DNA of 64,000 nucleotides from Atriophallophorus winterbourni (GCA_013407085.1 JACCGJ010001737.1:1-64000); one strand, 5' to 3'; shown: positions 33,195-45,849, numbered from the stretch's first letter. Numbers and translations are program-made. Notes: a model not told the origin generated them from the sequence alone.

Positions 33195-36100
33195 AAAGGT
33201 ACGTTCAACTTAGTTGTATTTCCCACGCTCCTATAAAATATCTTTACGTACTTTTGCTATTCCATGAATTTGCTGTAAAATGGAATGACTATTTTACTAT
33301 ATTATTGATATTTTTCGATGATTAATTACGCTAGTGATAAATTCAGCTTCTATTTGTTAGTGATCTATCATTACTCATGCCTGCCTCATCGCCAAATGTG
33401 GCAAAATAATGGCTAAGAGAATTGAGTGCACAGCGTGCAAGCGTTGGGCTCACCCTAGCTGCTCAGGTATACACAAATCTCACTACGGGATTTATGCAAA
33501 ATACCGCTGGTTGCAGTGGTATTGCATCGGCTGCCGATGACACCGCTTGCCAAGAGCCAAGGAATAGCGTGACGTCGCCATGCTCGTCGGATTTTTTACC
33601 AGTTCAAACGTATGTATCTGTTGTGATGGCGAATATGAGTTTCAAGACTACAGCAGGCAAAGAGATAGCTCACAAATCTAGCCAGTTACAAAGTTTTTCT
33701 GAACAAGCTAATTCTCGTGAGGTGGTAAATGGACCCATATATTCAAAAAAGCGTGCAAAAAAGAAGGCGGAAAAATTGCATCTTTCGATAATGTAGACAT
33801 CGTAAGCCAGTTACCTCTTCCTCCGAAGAAAGCTTCCTCTCCGAAGGTGGTCAACGTAGACGGAACTCCGAAAAGGCATATCGTGAACAGTATGGCCACT
33901 ACTCAAAGGAAGCAACATGGAAATGTTGCTGGCTCACCAGAACTGGACCAAATTATTCAGGAATTGAACAGTTTGCGTATGCAATTTGAGGCACTGCAAG
34001 TCAATTCTCCTTCTTCAAAAAGTAGAACCCGAAATGTACTAGTTTTTAACCGAGCGAAGCCTTTCACTAGGGAATCAAAATGTCGACTAGATTTTGATCT
34101 CAGATGTATCAGCGTTATTATCCGGATGGTAGGTCTGAGGCCTTCTACTCCAACGGTGCCAGTTCACCATGTAGGGAGATGGAAGATGGATAACCGCACT
34201 AGGCTAATCCTGGTAGAATTCAAATACGAGGTAGATCGGGATGCGTTATTATCTATGGCTAAATACTTCGCCAAACAAATCTAGACAAGCTTTAGGTTAA
34301 GCCCAACAACCATCACTCTCACATTAGACAAAACTCTTACGCTTTCAATAGGAGAAACTTAGCTTCAAGGACATTTGCTATCCGTAAGCCTGATGAAAAT
34401 CGAAGCGTTAGTGAATCCGTAACGATCTTACCGAACAGCACATCGCCACGAGTCTTGCTGTCCGGATTAGACGACGTTGACGTGCTTATCGCAAAAAAAT
34501 GGGAGCCAAGCAGATGTCTTCAGTTGTTGCTCTTCGATTAATGCGGCCTAAATCCTCAGACAACGGTCTGTAACATCCATTCAAGAGGCAGTTGAACCGG
34601 ATACTCCGGCCTTAAGTAGCACGTCAAAAATCGTGCATCTCCCTCGGGTGCTTCGACCGAGGTCCGAGCGTGATTAGTTTCAGAAGCACGCAAAACCAGC
34701 GCCCCAGTGCTGTACGCTAATGTGTGCAGCATAAGGAATAAGTGGGCTGACCTCTCCCTTCGTGTGACTGAGTTGCACCACAGGGTTATAGTGCTTTCTG
34801 AGACCTGGCTGTCCGCGCTTGATGATGTGCCAATTAATATCAGCGAGCAGTATCTCGTCATTAGATGTGAGAGACTTGGCGATAGGAAAGGCGGTGGTTT
34901 TGCACTCCTCCTAGAGTATGGTTTGCACAATACGGGAACGGGTATATCCCTAACCAGTGAAAACGTTCAAGTTGTTACGAATATCCTGACTTGCTACAAG
35001 TCACCCCTCGCAATTGCTTGTGTCTACGTCACACCCAGTGCAGCCCAGCAAGATATTACACAGCTAATTGAGACGCTCGACAGGTTGATTTACTCAGCTC
35101 TCAGCGTACGTATCTTCGGTGATTTCAACCTTCCAGACATAAATTGGGCCGTCCCTGTAGATTTAGTCACCAAATAATCCGAAATGTTTCTTAAATGGCT
35201 CCATGATCATGCGTTTCATCCGAGGTATTAAGCACTTATCCGTGTTCGCGTCAACAAACAAAGGGACCACATGGTATTCACTCGATTATGCTAAAGAATC
35301 TCGTCCCAGTGCTTACAGGGCATTTATGCAAGCTCTTCAATTCATGCTCGAAGTTGGGAGTGGTTCCTATTGAGTGAAAAGAAGCCATAATCGTAAAATA
35401 TACAAGGGTAGTTGCAGGTCAACTATTGGTAACTAAAGACCCGTCAGCCTGACTAGCATCGTCTCGAAAGTATTTGAAAAACCGCTGCGTGACAAAATCT
35501 GTCAGCATCTTTATCTGCTGAGTGTAACTTAGCATGGATTTTATAAGGGTAGATCCTGCCTGACTAATCTTCTTCTTACTGCTGCTAAAAGGATTGATAA
35601 AGGGAATTCTGTCGAAGCCCTCTACCTAGACTTCAGCCAGGCTTGAGATTTCGTTAATCACTGCCTTCTAGAGATCAAGCTAGCAGCAAAAGGCATACGG
35701 GGTAGTCTACTTGCTTGAGTAAAGGCCTTCATTACAGGTACGACATTACGAGTTAGGGCAGGATCTACGCTCTCAAATCAAATTGACGTGATCAGTGGTG
35801 TACCCCAAGGGTCGGTCCTCGCTCCTCTTCTAATCCTGATTCTCATCGATGACTCGTCCTATGCATTGAAGTGCCCATGCTTTATTTCCCCGGATGATGT
35901 GAAATTCATCGGATCAACGGATGAAGTTATTTTGTTGCACGACCTTGAACGGGTCACAAGCTGGACATACAATTGGGACCTCCCACTAAACCTTAATAAG
36001 AGCCAACTCCTGTCAGCACTGTTTGATGAGATTTCAGTTCAGGTGTCGGGCAATTCTCACACTGTGTGTTGAGGATTTGGGAGTTCTAGTTAGGACTGAC

Positions 36101-37030
36101 CTCAAATGGGAGGACCAATGCGCCGCTGCATCTCAACGTGCTCGCAAAGTGCTCTTTCGGCTGAGATCCGTGTTATCCAGCGGAAGACCCGATGTATTCC
36201 TACCTTTTATTAAGGCATTTGTTCGGCCTCATTTAGAATATTGTGTCCATGCGTGGTGTGCTTACTACAAGAAGGAGATCTTTCGACTCGAGAGCGTACA
36301 GTGTCTCGCAACTCGCATGATTGAGTTTCAGCGAGGAAACCTTGCGCTGCATGCCTGAAGTCCCTAGATCTTTTCTCACTTACACACCGTCGTTTGAGAG
36401 GTGAATTAATTAAAACCTTCAAGAACTTGAAGGGGTTAAGTGGCGTTATCATGAACGAATTCTTTGACTTAAGTCCCGAGCTGGGCACCCGCGGACATTC
36501 ACTTAAACTTGCTAAGGTGCGATGTAGACTAGACTCCGGATAAAACTTTTTCAGCCTGAGGGTGATAAATTTCTGGAACAGGCTTTCAGAAAAACTTATA
36601 TCCTTTCTGTTCTGTGGTGAGTTTTAAGAACGGTTTGAACCGCATCTAGAGTAAGCTTTTTCCTGAATTATCCCCCTAATTTCTATACAAGATTAGGTAG
36701 TTCACCATTTTTAGCATCGTCTGGTAAGTAATTAATTGCTAGAGCTCTGTTTTTCAATGCACAACTATTCTTTAGCTGACCTCTCGCTGTAGTGGTGAAG
36801 AGAAATTTTTTTATTTTTCCAGCGTTATTCATAACGAGGTGCTTCCTAAAAACAACCCGGATAATCCCTTGGCGTCGCGATCGTCCAGGATATCCAAATC
36901 ACAATAAGAAAAAACGCTTTGGCAGTGGTAATTGCTCATCCGCAGCTTTCCACCGAAAGAAATTCTGGACGCTCGATTGGCTCGTTAGCCACTTACTCTC
37001 TTGTGAAACTGAACTGAACTGAACTTAATG
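33195..37030 (+). pseudogene. CR1-like element copy 2, nearly full-length span but decayed
   Basis: Begins with GGTACGTTCAACTT, as at 50915 in the better copy. ORF1 remnants are a PHD-type zinc finger (IECTACKRWAHPSCSGIHKSHYG when frames are joined, about 33412-33540) and 33847-34284. The endonuclease piece 34707-35177 keeps LSETWL and FGDFNLPDINW. Most of the C-terminal endonuclease is deleted (jump near 35225 into the RT). RT pieces 35260-36660 contain VPQGSVL and PDDVKF (mutated FADD). The 3' UTR ends with TGAAC repeats at about 37003-37026. Many stops: an old copy. Confidence 0.82.
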
Positions 37031-37039
37031 GAGATTAAT

Positions 37040-37850
37040 AATTTGAAACCTTCTAAATTGTGGTTCATCAACACCTAGGTTTGTCAGACGTTCACGCAAA
37101 GTTTGTGCAAAGGTATGTTATGTTGATTAAAACAAAACGGCACACGGCATTATGATGGAAAACGATAGGCGATATAAACTTACGATCGGTAATTTTGAAG
37201 AGTTATTTCAAGGATCATTCATACAAAGTACTCAAGGTCAAATTGGATGTTTTCGACTTACGAAACGTTCGGAATTTTCGAGGATACCTAAGGCATTTCA
37301 ACATTATCGCAGAGCATTTTACTCAAATATCAACGAATTTTGAAAATAATTCTGACACGTGAAAGTCCATAATTATATACTGCAACGTCACCTACAAGAA
37401 TGTTTCAAGAGTTTTGGAGCTCCGGTGTTCACTCTGAAGATTCTTTTGTATGTTCGAAACAGGTTATAGATAACGCTCTTGCCGTTTGGCACGCAGCCGG
37501 TGGTGCAAAATAAAGGCTTGTATTTCATGCGCCATTGAAATCAGATCAATACACCGTTCATTGCACGTCAAGCTGGAAGGTCTAGGTGTGTAGTGGACCA
37601 GTCAAGCTAGTATAAAAACACACAGTACAGAAATAAGCGATCTGACTCACGAGTAGTTCTTCCGATCCACGTACATATAATCCGCAATCCTCTTTTGCTC
37701 ATTCCTTGTTGTTCTTGTGGTGACTTCAATATTTCTACTCGAAATATTACGTTCCGTTGATTGCTCGTCAAGCTGGAAGGTCTATGTGTTCAACTGTCTT
37801 ATTAAGTGAATCGAGGCATTCATTTCAGGGCGGTCAAACCGTGTAGAGGT
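37040..37850. other. Stretch between two retroelement copies
   Basis: No feature recognised. A short near-repeat (CGTCAAGCTGGAAGGTCTAKGTGT) occurs at about 37565 and 37767 and suggests RT-derived debris of the family that follows. Confidence 0.35.
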
Positions 37851-37859
37851 GAATAGAGT

Positions 37860-38790
37860 TTTGTCTTCACAGATGATAGCAAGCTCCGGAGTGCCGCAGG
37901 GATCTGTTCCTGGCCCATTGTTATTCGAAATTTTCGTAAATGAAATTCCGGACTCGGTACCGTCTACTGTCTTTTATTCGCGGATGACCTGAAACTGTCG
38001 GTCTCTGTCAGTTCCAGCGATGACCATAAGCAACTGCAACAAGCAGTTGATGACTTAGTCAGCTGAACACATCGTTGGTTACTGCCTATAAATGAGGACA
38101 AGACAGTCGTTATGCGCATATACTCCGATGACACTGCTGATGAATACTTTCTAGGAAGTAAGCATATTAGAGCGGTTACCGTCGAAAAATGACTTAGGGA
38201 TTCTGGTTATGGATTCCTGAAGTCGAAGGCTGACACTTGTCGGATAATAGGCAGCGATACCAGGATGCTCTGGGCGATTCGGCGTTCATTTTCGACCATT
38301 AAACCGCAAATGTTCCAGACACTTTTCTCTGCGTATGTCCGTCCTCTGTTAGAGTATGGGATACCCGTTGCATTTCTACAGTCTAAAGGCGAATGCGAAT
38401 CCTTTGCGGAGAGTACAAAGATGGTTCATGGAATGCGCCGCCTCGCATACGAGGATAGTAAGAACTTACTGAAACTTTACCCCCTAGAACTTCGATCGGA
38501 AAGTTTTCATCTGCTTCTGACACTGTATTCTTCTTGGTCAATATGGAGAGGAGTTCCTCTGGTTTTTCCGATTAGTAGGTGAGCCGAGGACTCGTGGGCA
38601 TGACCTCAAGTCGCAGAAGCCTAGAAGGCCAAAGCTGGGTAATGCGAACACGCTATCCACGCTGGTTGTAAGCACTTGGAATTCGCTACCGAATGGGCTA
38701 CTGTCTCTACCATCAGAGCAGTTATTCAAAAGCACGTTGGATCACCATTTGTTGAGTCGCGTGGACCTGATCCCCGGAGTGATTTATAGG
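37860..38790 (+). pseudogene. CR1-like RT relic, second family
   Basis: Translated pieces in order: SSGVPQGSV, LLFEIFVNEIPDSV, THRWLLPINEDKTVVMR, MLWAIRRSFSTIKPQMFQTLFSAYVRPLLEYG and LELRSESFHLLLTLY. The spacing fits the palm, thumb and C-terminus of a CR1-type RT, with frameshifts and stops. A fragment of the N-terminal part of the same family is at 43490-44060. Confidence 0.7.
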
Positions 38791-39760
38791 TGTTACTCTA
38801 CTCTCAAGACTTGCCATGTCAGCAGAAGTCACCCATGTTTATTGCTATGATGAAGCTTAAACAGGATTTTATCCCTTCTACTTTCGATTCAGAAGAAGAA
38901 ACAGATTGTCTGTGCAGTTGAATGTTAACGCGGAATCGAAATCATATGTTAGAAGCAATAGAAGAACAAAAGTTCTATATGGTCTCATCGGAGTTTTATG
39001 CAACTGTACAACGAAAGGTGAGATAAATCACCACGGGTTGCCATAATTAAGTTCTTCGCCAAAACAAGTTTCTAAGGCATTCATCCACATTTGTTTCTAA
39101 ATCCTTCAGCGTATTGCTGTGCGCAACATTGTCCGGAAGTGAGTTCCACTGTTTGATATATATGAGAAAGGAAACATATGAAGTGTGAGATATGGTTGAA
39201 TCTCTAACGCACTAGTTTGTATGGCTGTCCTCGTGTATGCGCTTCTAATTTGATTTCGAAAACGAAGCGAATACTGGGCATATGTCCAAGACCAATTTTC
39301 CAAAATACCGTGATCAGATCAATCCGCATACGACGATATACCAAAGTATGTAATCCAAGTGTACGGCATCTATAATCGTATGCTTCATGGCGCTAGGATC
39401 GTATCATCCGTGTAGACAAGTGTTGAACGTTTTCCAGGAGGCTGTTCACCTCTAGTTAGCGGGACATATACCGGAGCTCCATTTTCCGATCGAGGGCTTA
39501 TGAGGGTTGGATATATGTAGCGCAAAACCTATTCCGACCAGACTTGCAAGCTACGCTTCAGTGCCTACATCATTGGAAGGCTGTTAAGGTAAACACTGGT
39601 TTTTGATTTAGTATTCAGGTCATGAGCCAAATAGAAACCTAGGTTTTAACACATCGAAGAGGTTTGAGCATCGTATCACCTATTATGTACGAACGTTCAG
39701 GTAAATGTTTACCAATGCAGATATATTCAGACTTGTCTGGATTTAACGAAACGTTTCATG

Positions 39761-39990
39761 AACGGATGTGCAATCATGCAGCATTTCTGTGCTGTGCGGC
39801 TAACATCGTGCTAAATTGATTGGCCAACGTTAGTAAGCTGCATGCTGAAACACGAGGAAGTTTCACTACCATTTCTATTTCTCCCCTCATCTGTCTATGC
39901 CTGGGCAACCTGACAGTATATTAGCCCACGTGCAGTCTCTGACTGCGCTTCACTTTGCCTGGATCAGGCTTGTGCTTTCATACCATACCA
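39761..39990 (+). mobile_element. SINE-like repeat X, copy 1
   Basis: About 230 bp starting ACGGATGTGCAATC and ending with AGGCTTGTGCTTTCATACC. The same order of blocks occurs at 41263, 46278 and (reversed) 47300. No coding capacity. Sits inside the minus-strand CR1-like relic. Confidence 0.75.
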
Positions 39991-40323
39991 ACGAAAAATT
40001 ATTTGATTTTGACCAGTAAAGGAGGCGGTTGAGATCGTTTTGAAAATCAAACACCACTTGGATTACGTATAATTTTCCAAAGTTTCGAGTCATCCGCTTT
40101 TAACAGGCAAGATGATAGTAACTCTTCGGGGAGGTCGTTGACGTACATTTCAGACAGCAATTGACCCAGAACTGTACCTTGCGGAACACCACTTGGAGTA
40201 GGGTACCTATCAATAACAGTTTCATTCACCTTGACGCACCATCTGTGACCGACTAGAAACCAATGGAACCCTGAAATGATCTTTTCAGATTAGCCGTATC
40301 GCACAAGCTTTTCCAGCACTATT

Positions 40324-40435
40324 CCCCCCTCATGTCTGTCTAGGCCTGGGTAACCTGACAGTATCATAGCCCACGTGCAGTCTCTGACTGTACGGCACTT
40401 TGCCTGGATCAGGCTTGTGCTTTCATACCATACCA
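40324..40435 (+). mobile_element. SINE-like repeat X, 5'-truncated copy with target duplication
   Basis: Only the 3' half of X (CCTAGGCCTGGG-type block to TTTCATACCATACCA). It is flanked by a perfect 13-bp direct repeat, TTCCAGCACTATT, at 40311-40323 and 40436-40448. This target-site duplication with 5' truncation shows that X moves by LINE-type retroposition. Confidence 0.85.
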
Positions 40436-40824
40436 TTCCAGCACTATTACGTAGTCAATTTTATCGAAAGCCTTGCTGAAATCTACAAGCACAACGTTCA
40501 ATGGTATCGAGCCGAAAGTGGGAATGTATGTTATCTGAGCCTGGGGATTTCGCATGGTTAAGAGTGGAGCATGTGCTCCACTTGTGACTAGGTACATGGG
40601 ATGCGATCAAGTATAATATCATTCGAGATATTCTATTGTAATGACTGACTTGGGGAGCGGTTGAATACGGAAACAAAGTGATCACTAAGCAGTGTAGCCC
40701 GTTCTTCATCTGGAAATACTAAGTTACCGCCACGGTCTTCTAATGCAGGGAGTTGATTCTCCGAGCTCAAACGTTGATTTATGTAACCGTAAATTCGTTT
40801 TGGTGCGGTGCGGGCTGTTTTAAT

Positions 40825-41081
40825 TCGCTTCGCAACTTCGCTTCGCTTTAAATCCCAAAGCGAAGTATTCGTTATTGTCTGGTCTGTAGCAGACAATAAC
40901 GAATGTCACTATTTTGGAGCGAAGCGAAGTGCAAAGCGAATTTTCGAAGTGCCCTAACTGCCCTTCGCAATGGCGAATAGTATCAAAGCGAATATCCGAA
41001 GTGCACTTCGCAATAGCGAATATTCGCTTCGCAACTTCGCTTCGCTTTAAATCTCAAAGCGAAGTATTCGTTATTGTCTGG
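40825..41081. repeat. GCGAAG-rich foldback insertion with direct repeats
   Basis: A segment of about 59 bp, starting ATTCGCTTCGCAACTTCGC and ending CGTTATTGTCTGG, occurs at 40825-40883 and again at 41022-41081 with one difference. Between them lie CAGACAATAACGAA (the inverse of the repeat end) and many copies of GCGAA/TTCGC. The block sits in the connector region of the minus-strand CR1-like relic, whose reading resumes on either side. Confidence 0.7.
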
Positions 41082-41262
41082 TTCATAGTCAGTTTTGCAT
41101 TGAGTTTTCCTCAATGTATCCCATAAGCTTTTTCTGAATTTCAATTGATTGGACAATTCTCCATCAAACCATGGTGGTTTGCGTGCAATTGCTTTCCGAT
41201 AGAATATTGATACATGCTTGTCGTACAGGGATATGATAGACTTCTTAAGACTGTCCCAGCAC

Positions 41263-41450
41263 ACGGATGTGCAATCGTGCAGTATTTCTGTACTGTGCGG
41301 CTAACATCTTGCTAAATTGATTGGCCACCTGTGTGCTGCTGCTAAAACACTAGTTCATACCATGGGCAACCTACAGTAACCTGACAGTGTAGTGTACTGT
41401 GCGGCACTTTGCTTGGATTAGTCTTGTGCTTTCATATTATCATACCATAG
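41263..41450 (+). mobile_element. SINE-like repeat X, copy 3
   Basis: Starts ACGGATGTGCAATCGTGCAG and ends GCTTTCATATTATCATACCA; the middle is shortened. Inserted in the minus-strand CR1-like relic. Confidence 0.7.
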
Positions 41451-42744
41451 GGAGACGCGACACCACAATTTCTCCGTAAGTGCATCTTCACCGAGATAAG
41501 TGAAATGAATGTTGATATCATTTTTCACGTAAAGAAGTACTCTACTTTCTGAGATGTTTTCATTTAACCATGTGTCCACAACCCCCAAAATATCTCGTTT
41601 GAAAGTTCTGGCCCAGAATTTCATTTCATCCCTTTTGTTGAGCAAGCTACAAGCGTTTAGAAATCACGCTTTGCAGAGATCCTCTGGGTGTAAGTTGCAA
41701 TGGTTTGTTGATGAACTGAGTGATTCGCCTTACATGAAGATTTACGATATGTAGATCGCTTTTCTCATTCGCGAATCGTCGCTTCAATTCGACCATGACC
41801 TTTTTTAACAATTCTTGCTTCTTTAGGTCTAAGTCAGCTCGCACATGGACGTCAAGACCTTTAAGTGGCTTTACCCTTGTTTGTATAAATGTTGGCGCAT
41901 GTGCGTCAGAAAAATATACTTCAATGGACGGTTGTGTTCAGAGCGGGGGCCTAATCGAATAATTTTATTCAGAAGCAAAGCTGGCTCATAGGGTTCTAAC
42001 ATTTTGTTAACCATCAAACACTCAAATTACAGGTCGTGATAATATCTGGCTTGAGCATTTTCACTGGGGCAGTCGAATACGCGGAATACCATTGAAGAGT
42101 TTTCGCGAAGTACAGTTTTACGTACCTCATCACTCCTAATCAGTTTTGAATTTTCAGGGGGAAGATCGGAAACAATTTTTTAAGATTTATTAATATATCT
42201 TCACATTTTTTGCACCGGTTTGCAAGTGTGCCTGAGATAATCGGTCTTCGATATCGCAATTTTTGGGAACGTCAGGAATTTTAGTAATTTCGTTCGCGCA
42301 ACGATTCCGTTAGGGGGTGGTGTTTTTCAAGGGTCTATTGTTCGACACCATAGTTGACGATTCTACGACCGAATCGCTCTCGAGCGCGTTCGCTCAATCG
42401 GAATTTGTGGAGTGGATTGCAATTTCTTTTTGGCTAGTTTATCACGTGTTTCGCGTGCAATAGGTGTTGCACAGAAAACGTAAGGCTTGATCGATGGGTG
42501 TCACAAGTTCAATGCAATTGACACATTTATCCATGGGAGACATTCCAGTCTTCGCTGCAGTATCTATTGCTTTGGTTTTACGTGCGTATTTTCCTCACAT
42601 TGTTATACTTCTTAATATATACATAGAATACATTACAAACCTTGCTCACACGTTAGCACTACAGGTATCATCTTTGCTGCAGCTAAAGTGTTCGCGGCGC
42701 TACTGCTTATTTGGTTCGCCACGGAACTAAATCTACGCACTAGA

Positions 42745-42818
42745 GTCAACTAAAGTGGGTGGACCAAATATTCACCATGTGTTGGATTCTGGAGCACCGG
42801 TATCCGTAGCAAACGATA
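42745..42818 (+). pseudogene. Possible Ty3/gypsy protease remnant
   Basis: The frame reads TKVGGPNIHHVLDSGAPVSV; LDSGAPVS is the active-site box of retropepsins (D-S/T-G-A). Only about 25 codons remain. A stray match is possible, but an integrase remnant lies 1.5 kb away on the other strand. Confidence 0.4.
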
Positions 42819-42824
42819 GCTTGT

Positions 42825-43400
42825 TTTATTGATTTCCGCGTCGCTTTCGACTCCGTTGATCGTGGCTGTTTATGGGACATGCTATCGGGTGGGGTTCCCT
42901 TGAGGCTCGTTAGCCTAATTAAAGCCCATTACAACTATTCAAGGGCTCGGGTTCGCGTCTAAGGTAAAGAATCTCGTGAATTTAATTTGCGCACACGAGT
43001 CAGGCAAGGTTGACAGTTATCCCCGGTTCTGTTCAACTATGTCGTAGTCTGGATTATGAACCAGGCAGGAGTTCGGGTTTCAACGGATCTCCGATCTCGA
43101 CTAAGCTGATAGTGTAGTTGTTTTCATGGAAATACCGAAATACTTCAAAGGATTTTAGACCGCATTAGTAGCACTGCTGCGAAAATCGGTCTCGAGATAA
43201 ACGCAGCAAAAACCGAAGCATTTTTACCGTCACACCAAGCATCCCGCAGCTGAACATGCAGATCTGTCCGATCGAGTATGTTCCAGTCTTCAAATACCTC
43301 GGTTGCACTATGTTGCCCAATGGTCAGGCGAAAGATGAAGTGAAGCTAAGGTTTGATCGTTCGCGCAATGCATTTTTTTGCAGTTGAAGGGCAGGATCAA
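42825..43400 (+). pseudogene. RTE-like reverse transcriptase relic
   Basis: Pieces in order: RVAFDSVDRGCLWDML, a stop-broken VRQG..LSPVLFNYVV stretch, and near 43190-43370 a KIGLEINAAKTE / FKYLGCTMLPNGQAKDEVKLRF segment. Order and motifs fit RTE-clade RTs, with stops and shifts throughout. Related pieces lie at 45850-46040. Confidence 0.7.
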
Positions 43401-43489
43401 TCAGCTAATGTTACACATTGTTGGATGGTGATTTCATACATTTCACTTTTTGCTGATTTTGTAGAGAAATTAAATTAATTGCTGAAAAT

Positions 43490-44060
43490 TCGTGTACACG
43501 AATAAAGTCATTTTCTCCTTCTCATGGTATCATAAAACTCATTTTAAGAGTGGAGACCACAGTCGTCCCGCTAATCAGCGGCCCATCACACTGACTTCTT
43601 TGATCGGAACGATATTTAAGAAGTTGATCAAAGGCAAAATAGAGAGCTTTGTTTCATGGTGTGGGCGTTGGGGTCCACAACAACATGGATTTACCAAATC
43701 ACTGATGCATAAATAACTTGCTGTTGGCGCGAGGAAGTTGGTGTGCTTTGACTGATTCTGGTCAAGCAGTTGATGTTGTTTTAATCGACTTCAGTAAGGC
43801 ATTCGACCGTGTGCCACACCAGTGACTGCTCGTCGAGTTGGAGGGCCTAGCTATTAATAGGTATCTTCTAAAGTGGATCGGTGCATTCTTTTTCTGTAGA
43901 GTTGAATCGCGTTTTCACTTCAGCAATGATAGCGAGCTCGGGTATGCCGCGTAGATCTTGGTCCGTTGTTATTCAAGATCTTTGTAAGCTACATTCCAGA
44001 CGCAGTTGCCATCGACTGTCTATTATACCTTGGTAATCTGAAACTGGGCATCTGTCCGTT
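43490..44060 (+). pseudogene. CR1-like RT relic, second family, N-terminal part
   Basis: The frame 43492-43716 encodes HFKSGDHSRPANQRPITLTS and PQQHGFTKS; after a shift comes AVDVVLIDFSKAFDRVPHQ (43765-43822) and then a degraded SSGMP region near 43925. This matches the fingers and palm of the family seen at 37860-38790. Confidence 0.7.
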
Positions 44061-44272
44061 TTCGAGATGGTCACATGTAACGTTTAGGTTGTGCTTGGTT
44101 GTGCAAATGCTAGAGAGATTTATTCGAACAAACGCCAAGTGGTGCTGGGGACATCATTTGTATACTATTCCCAAGAAACTTCATGAACATGTCTAAAACT
44201 AACTATACTCTATGTTACGGCGTTCCCGAGACGCTACACCACCTTAGTTCTACCAGCGGCTAGAATGAAAAT

Positions 44273-44608
44273 TCAACAAGCTGGGGCCATAAACATACCC
44301 AAGGATGTCAGAGTGGATATAAGAACAAAGTGAAAAGTTTTGTGAGTCCATTTCGTACATGGAAATGCAAAAAATCGAGAAAATTCGTCTATTAACGTTA
44401 GCAAGTAGCGATTTCGAGTACATGAAGGCAAATGACCTTTGAAATCTATACTTAAACGTTCAAAAGGCTGTGTTGCTTTAATAATTAGTACCTCTGTTTT
44501 AGTTCGGCACACTGAAGTTGGCAATGACTCGTTTGGTATCATCCACAGAGTACATGGCATGAAGCTATATCTGACCAGAACGGAATATCGATAGCTCTCA
44601 GTGATCAC
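44273..44608 (-). pseudogene. Ty3/gypsy-type integrase fragment
   Basis: The minus frame contains CRTKTEVLI, QPFERLSIDFKGHLP and RYLLTLIDEFSRFFAFPC, the start of the retroviral-type integrase core with the first two acidic residues (D in SIDFKG, D in LIDEFSR). The HHCC zinc domain, RNase H and LTRs are not seen. A single decayed fragment of an LTR retrotransposon, on the strand opposite to its neighbours. Confidence 0.8.
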
Positions 44609-44637
44609 TCAAAACAAGCACTCATGTCATGGACGCC

Positions 44638-45600
44638 TGTCTTCCCAAGAATTTCAATATTACTGTCGTTTTGGTGTATGCCCCGACGTTATCTCCCGAG
44701 CAAAATGCAAAAGACGATTTTTATAACCATCTTCAATCCGTCGTTGATAGAGTAGATGAAAACGGCGTGATGGTTGTGGCTGGTGATTGAAGTGCAGGTA
44801 CTAGATCAGCAGATGCTACAACAAACCGAATTTTGGCAGATTTGGCCTAGTGCATTGCTGCGAGAACAGTGATAGATTGATTGAGTTTGCGGCGTAAAAT
44901 CACTTATATGTTTACGACACAAAATTCCAGCACTCTAGATAACATGATACTCGAATCATGGCAGAACGGCTGATCAAATCGATTACACTCTCATTCGCGC
45001 CCGCTGGATTCCCTCAGTGCTGGACTGTATGCCCTATCTTGGGGCCGAAACAGGGAGTGCAGCTGGCATCGATCACGCTCGTTCGCGCAAAGCTATGAAT
45101 TCGTGTGATAAAGCGCCAAAAGAAACCCCTAAAATGCGCTTGAACTTTGCAGCATTTGGAACGATGTAAGAAGCTCACAGTTGGATAAGAGTGATGCTCC
45201 AGGTGACCAACAGTGGTCTAGACTGAGGTCCGATGCTCAGACTGGCATTCGAAAACCTAGGCACCATTTCTCGCAACCGGCGAGACTGGATCTCTCAGGA
45301 CACCATTAAACTCTGCCAAGGCAAGACTGCTCGAATACATGGTGCTTCTGATTACCGCTTTCATGAGAGAGCTGCTACACGATCCACCCGTACAAATCGC
45401 AATCTATACTGGGCGGAAGCCGCATCTAAAATGGATGCCACAGAGAACATAAGATATTTCGAGAAAAACTTTCGTTTAAGTCATTCGCATCCGGAACCTG
45501 TAGTTTTAGCACGAACCCCAGAGATTCGTCAGGACGGCTGGTCTTTGGCCTTAATGGCAAGATAGCATGTTAGGTTGAGCATTCCAGTCAGTTACTTAAC
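44638..45600 (+). pseudogene. RTE-like endonuclease and linker relic
   Basis: 44660-44800 translates to VLVYAPTLSPEQNAKDDFYNHL and MVVAGD (stop) SAGT, the APE-type endonuclease motif VYAPT..GDFNA, with a premature stop in the catalytic GDFNA box. The linker frame 45233-45565 encodes LYWAEAASKMDATENI and RTPEIRQDGW. A second copy of that linker is on the minus strand at 47080-47290. Confidence 0.7.
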
Positions 45601-45849
45601 CGTCAGCCCGCTGTCCCTACAATGATCACTTCCACAGTGATGAGTTGCGGCTAACCAGTCAACTGCCATGACCCATAGAGTACTAATAGATTTCAAGTGT
45701 TTTGCGATGATTGAAGAACGGTGGATCGCTAGGTAAGGACGGAACTCATTAAACTTATTAAACTGTATAAACTGTTTTGTTCTATCTGGAGAAAGTTTTC
45801 TCATCAGACTAGATGTTCGTCATCCTACCCCCAAACTGTTGCAAACGCT

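Larger units (their letters stand above)
39100..42480 (-). pseudogene. Minus-strand CR1-like element, decayed and interrupted
   Basis: From right to left: a coiled, charged segment at 41844-41647; an endonuclease piece at 41645-41418 (GVVDTWLNENI); RT-connector pieces at 41264-40983 (RKPPWFDGELSNQLKFRKSLW) and 40896-40633 (RIYGYINQRL, LLSDHFVSVFN); RT palm at 40597-40409 (LVDFSKAFDKIDYV) and 40229-40047 (PSGVPQGTVLGQLL, YVNDLPEELLSS); C-terminal piece at 39303-39106. It is broken by three copies of repeat X (39761-39990, 40324-40435, 41263-41450) and by a GCGAAG-rich foldback insertion (40825-41081). Confidence 0.75.
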
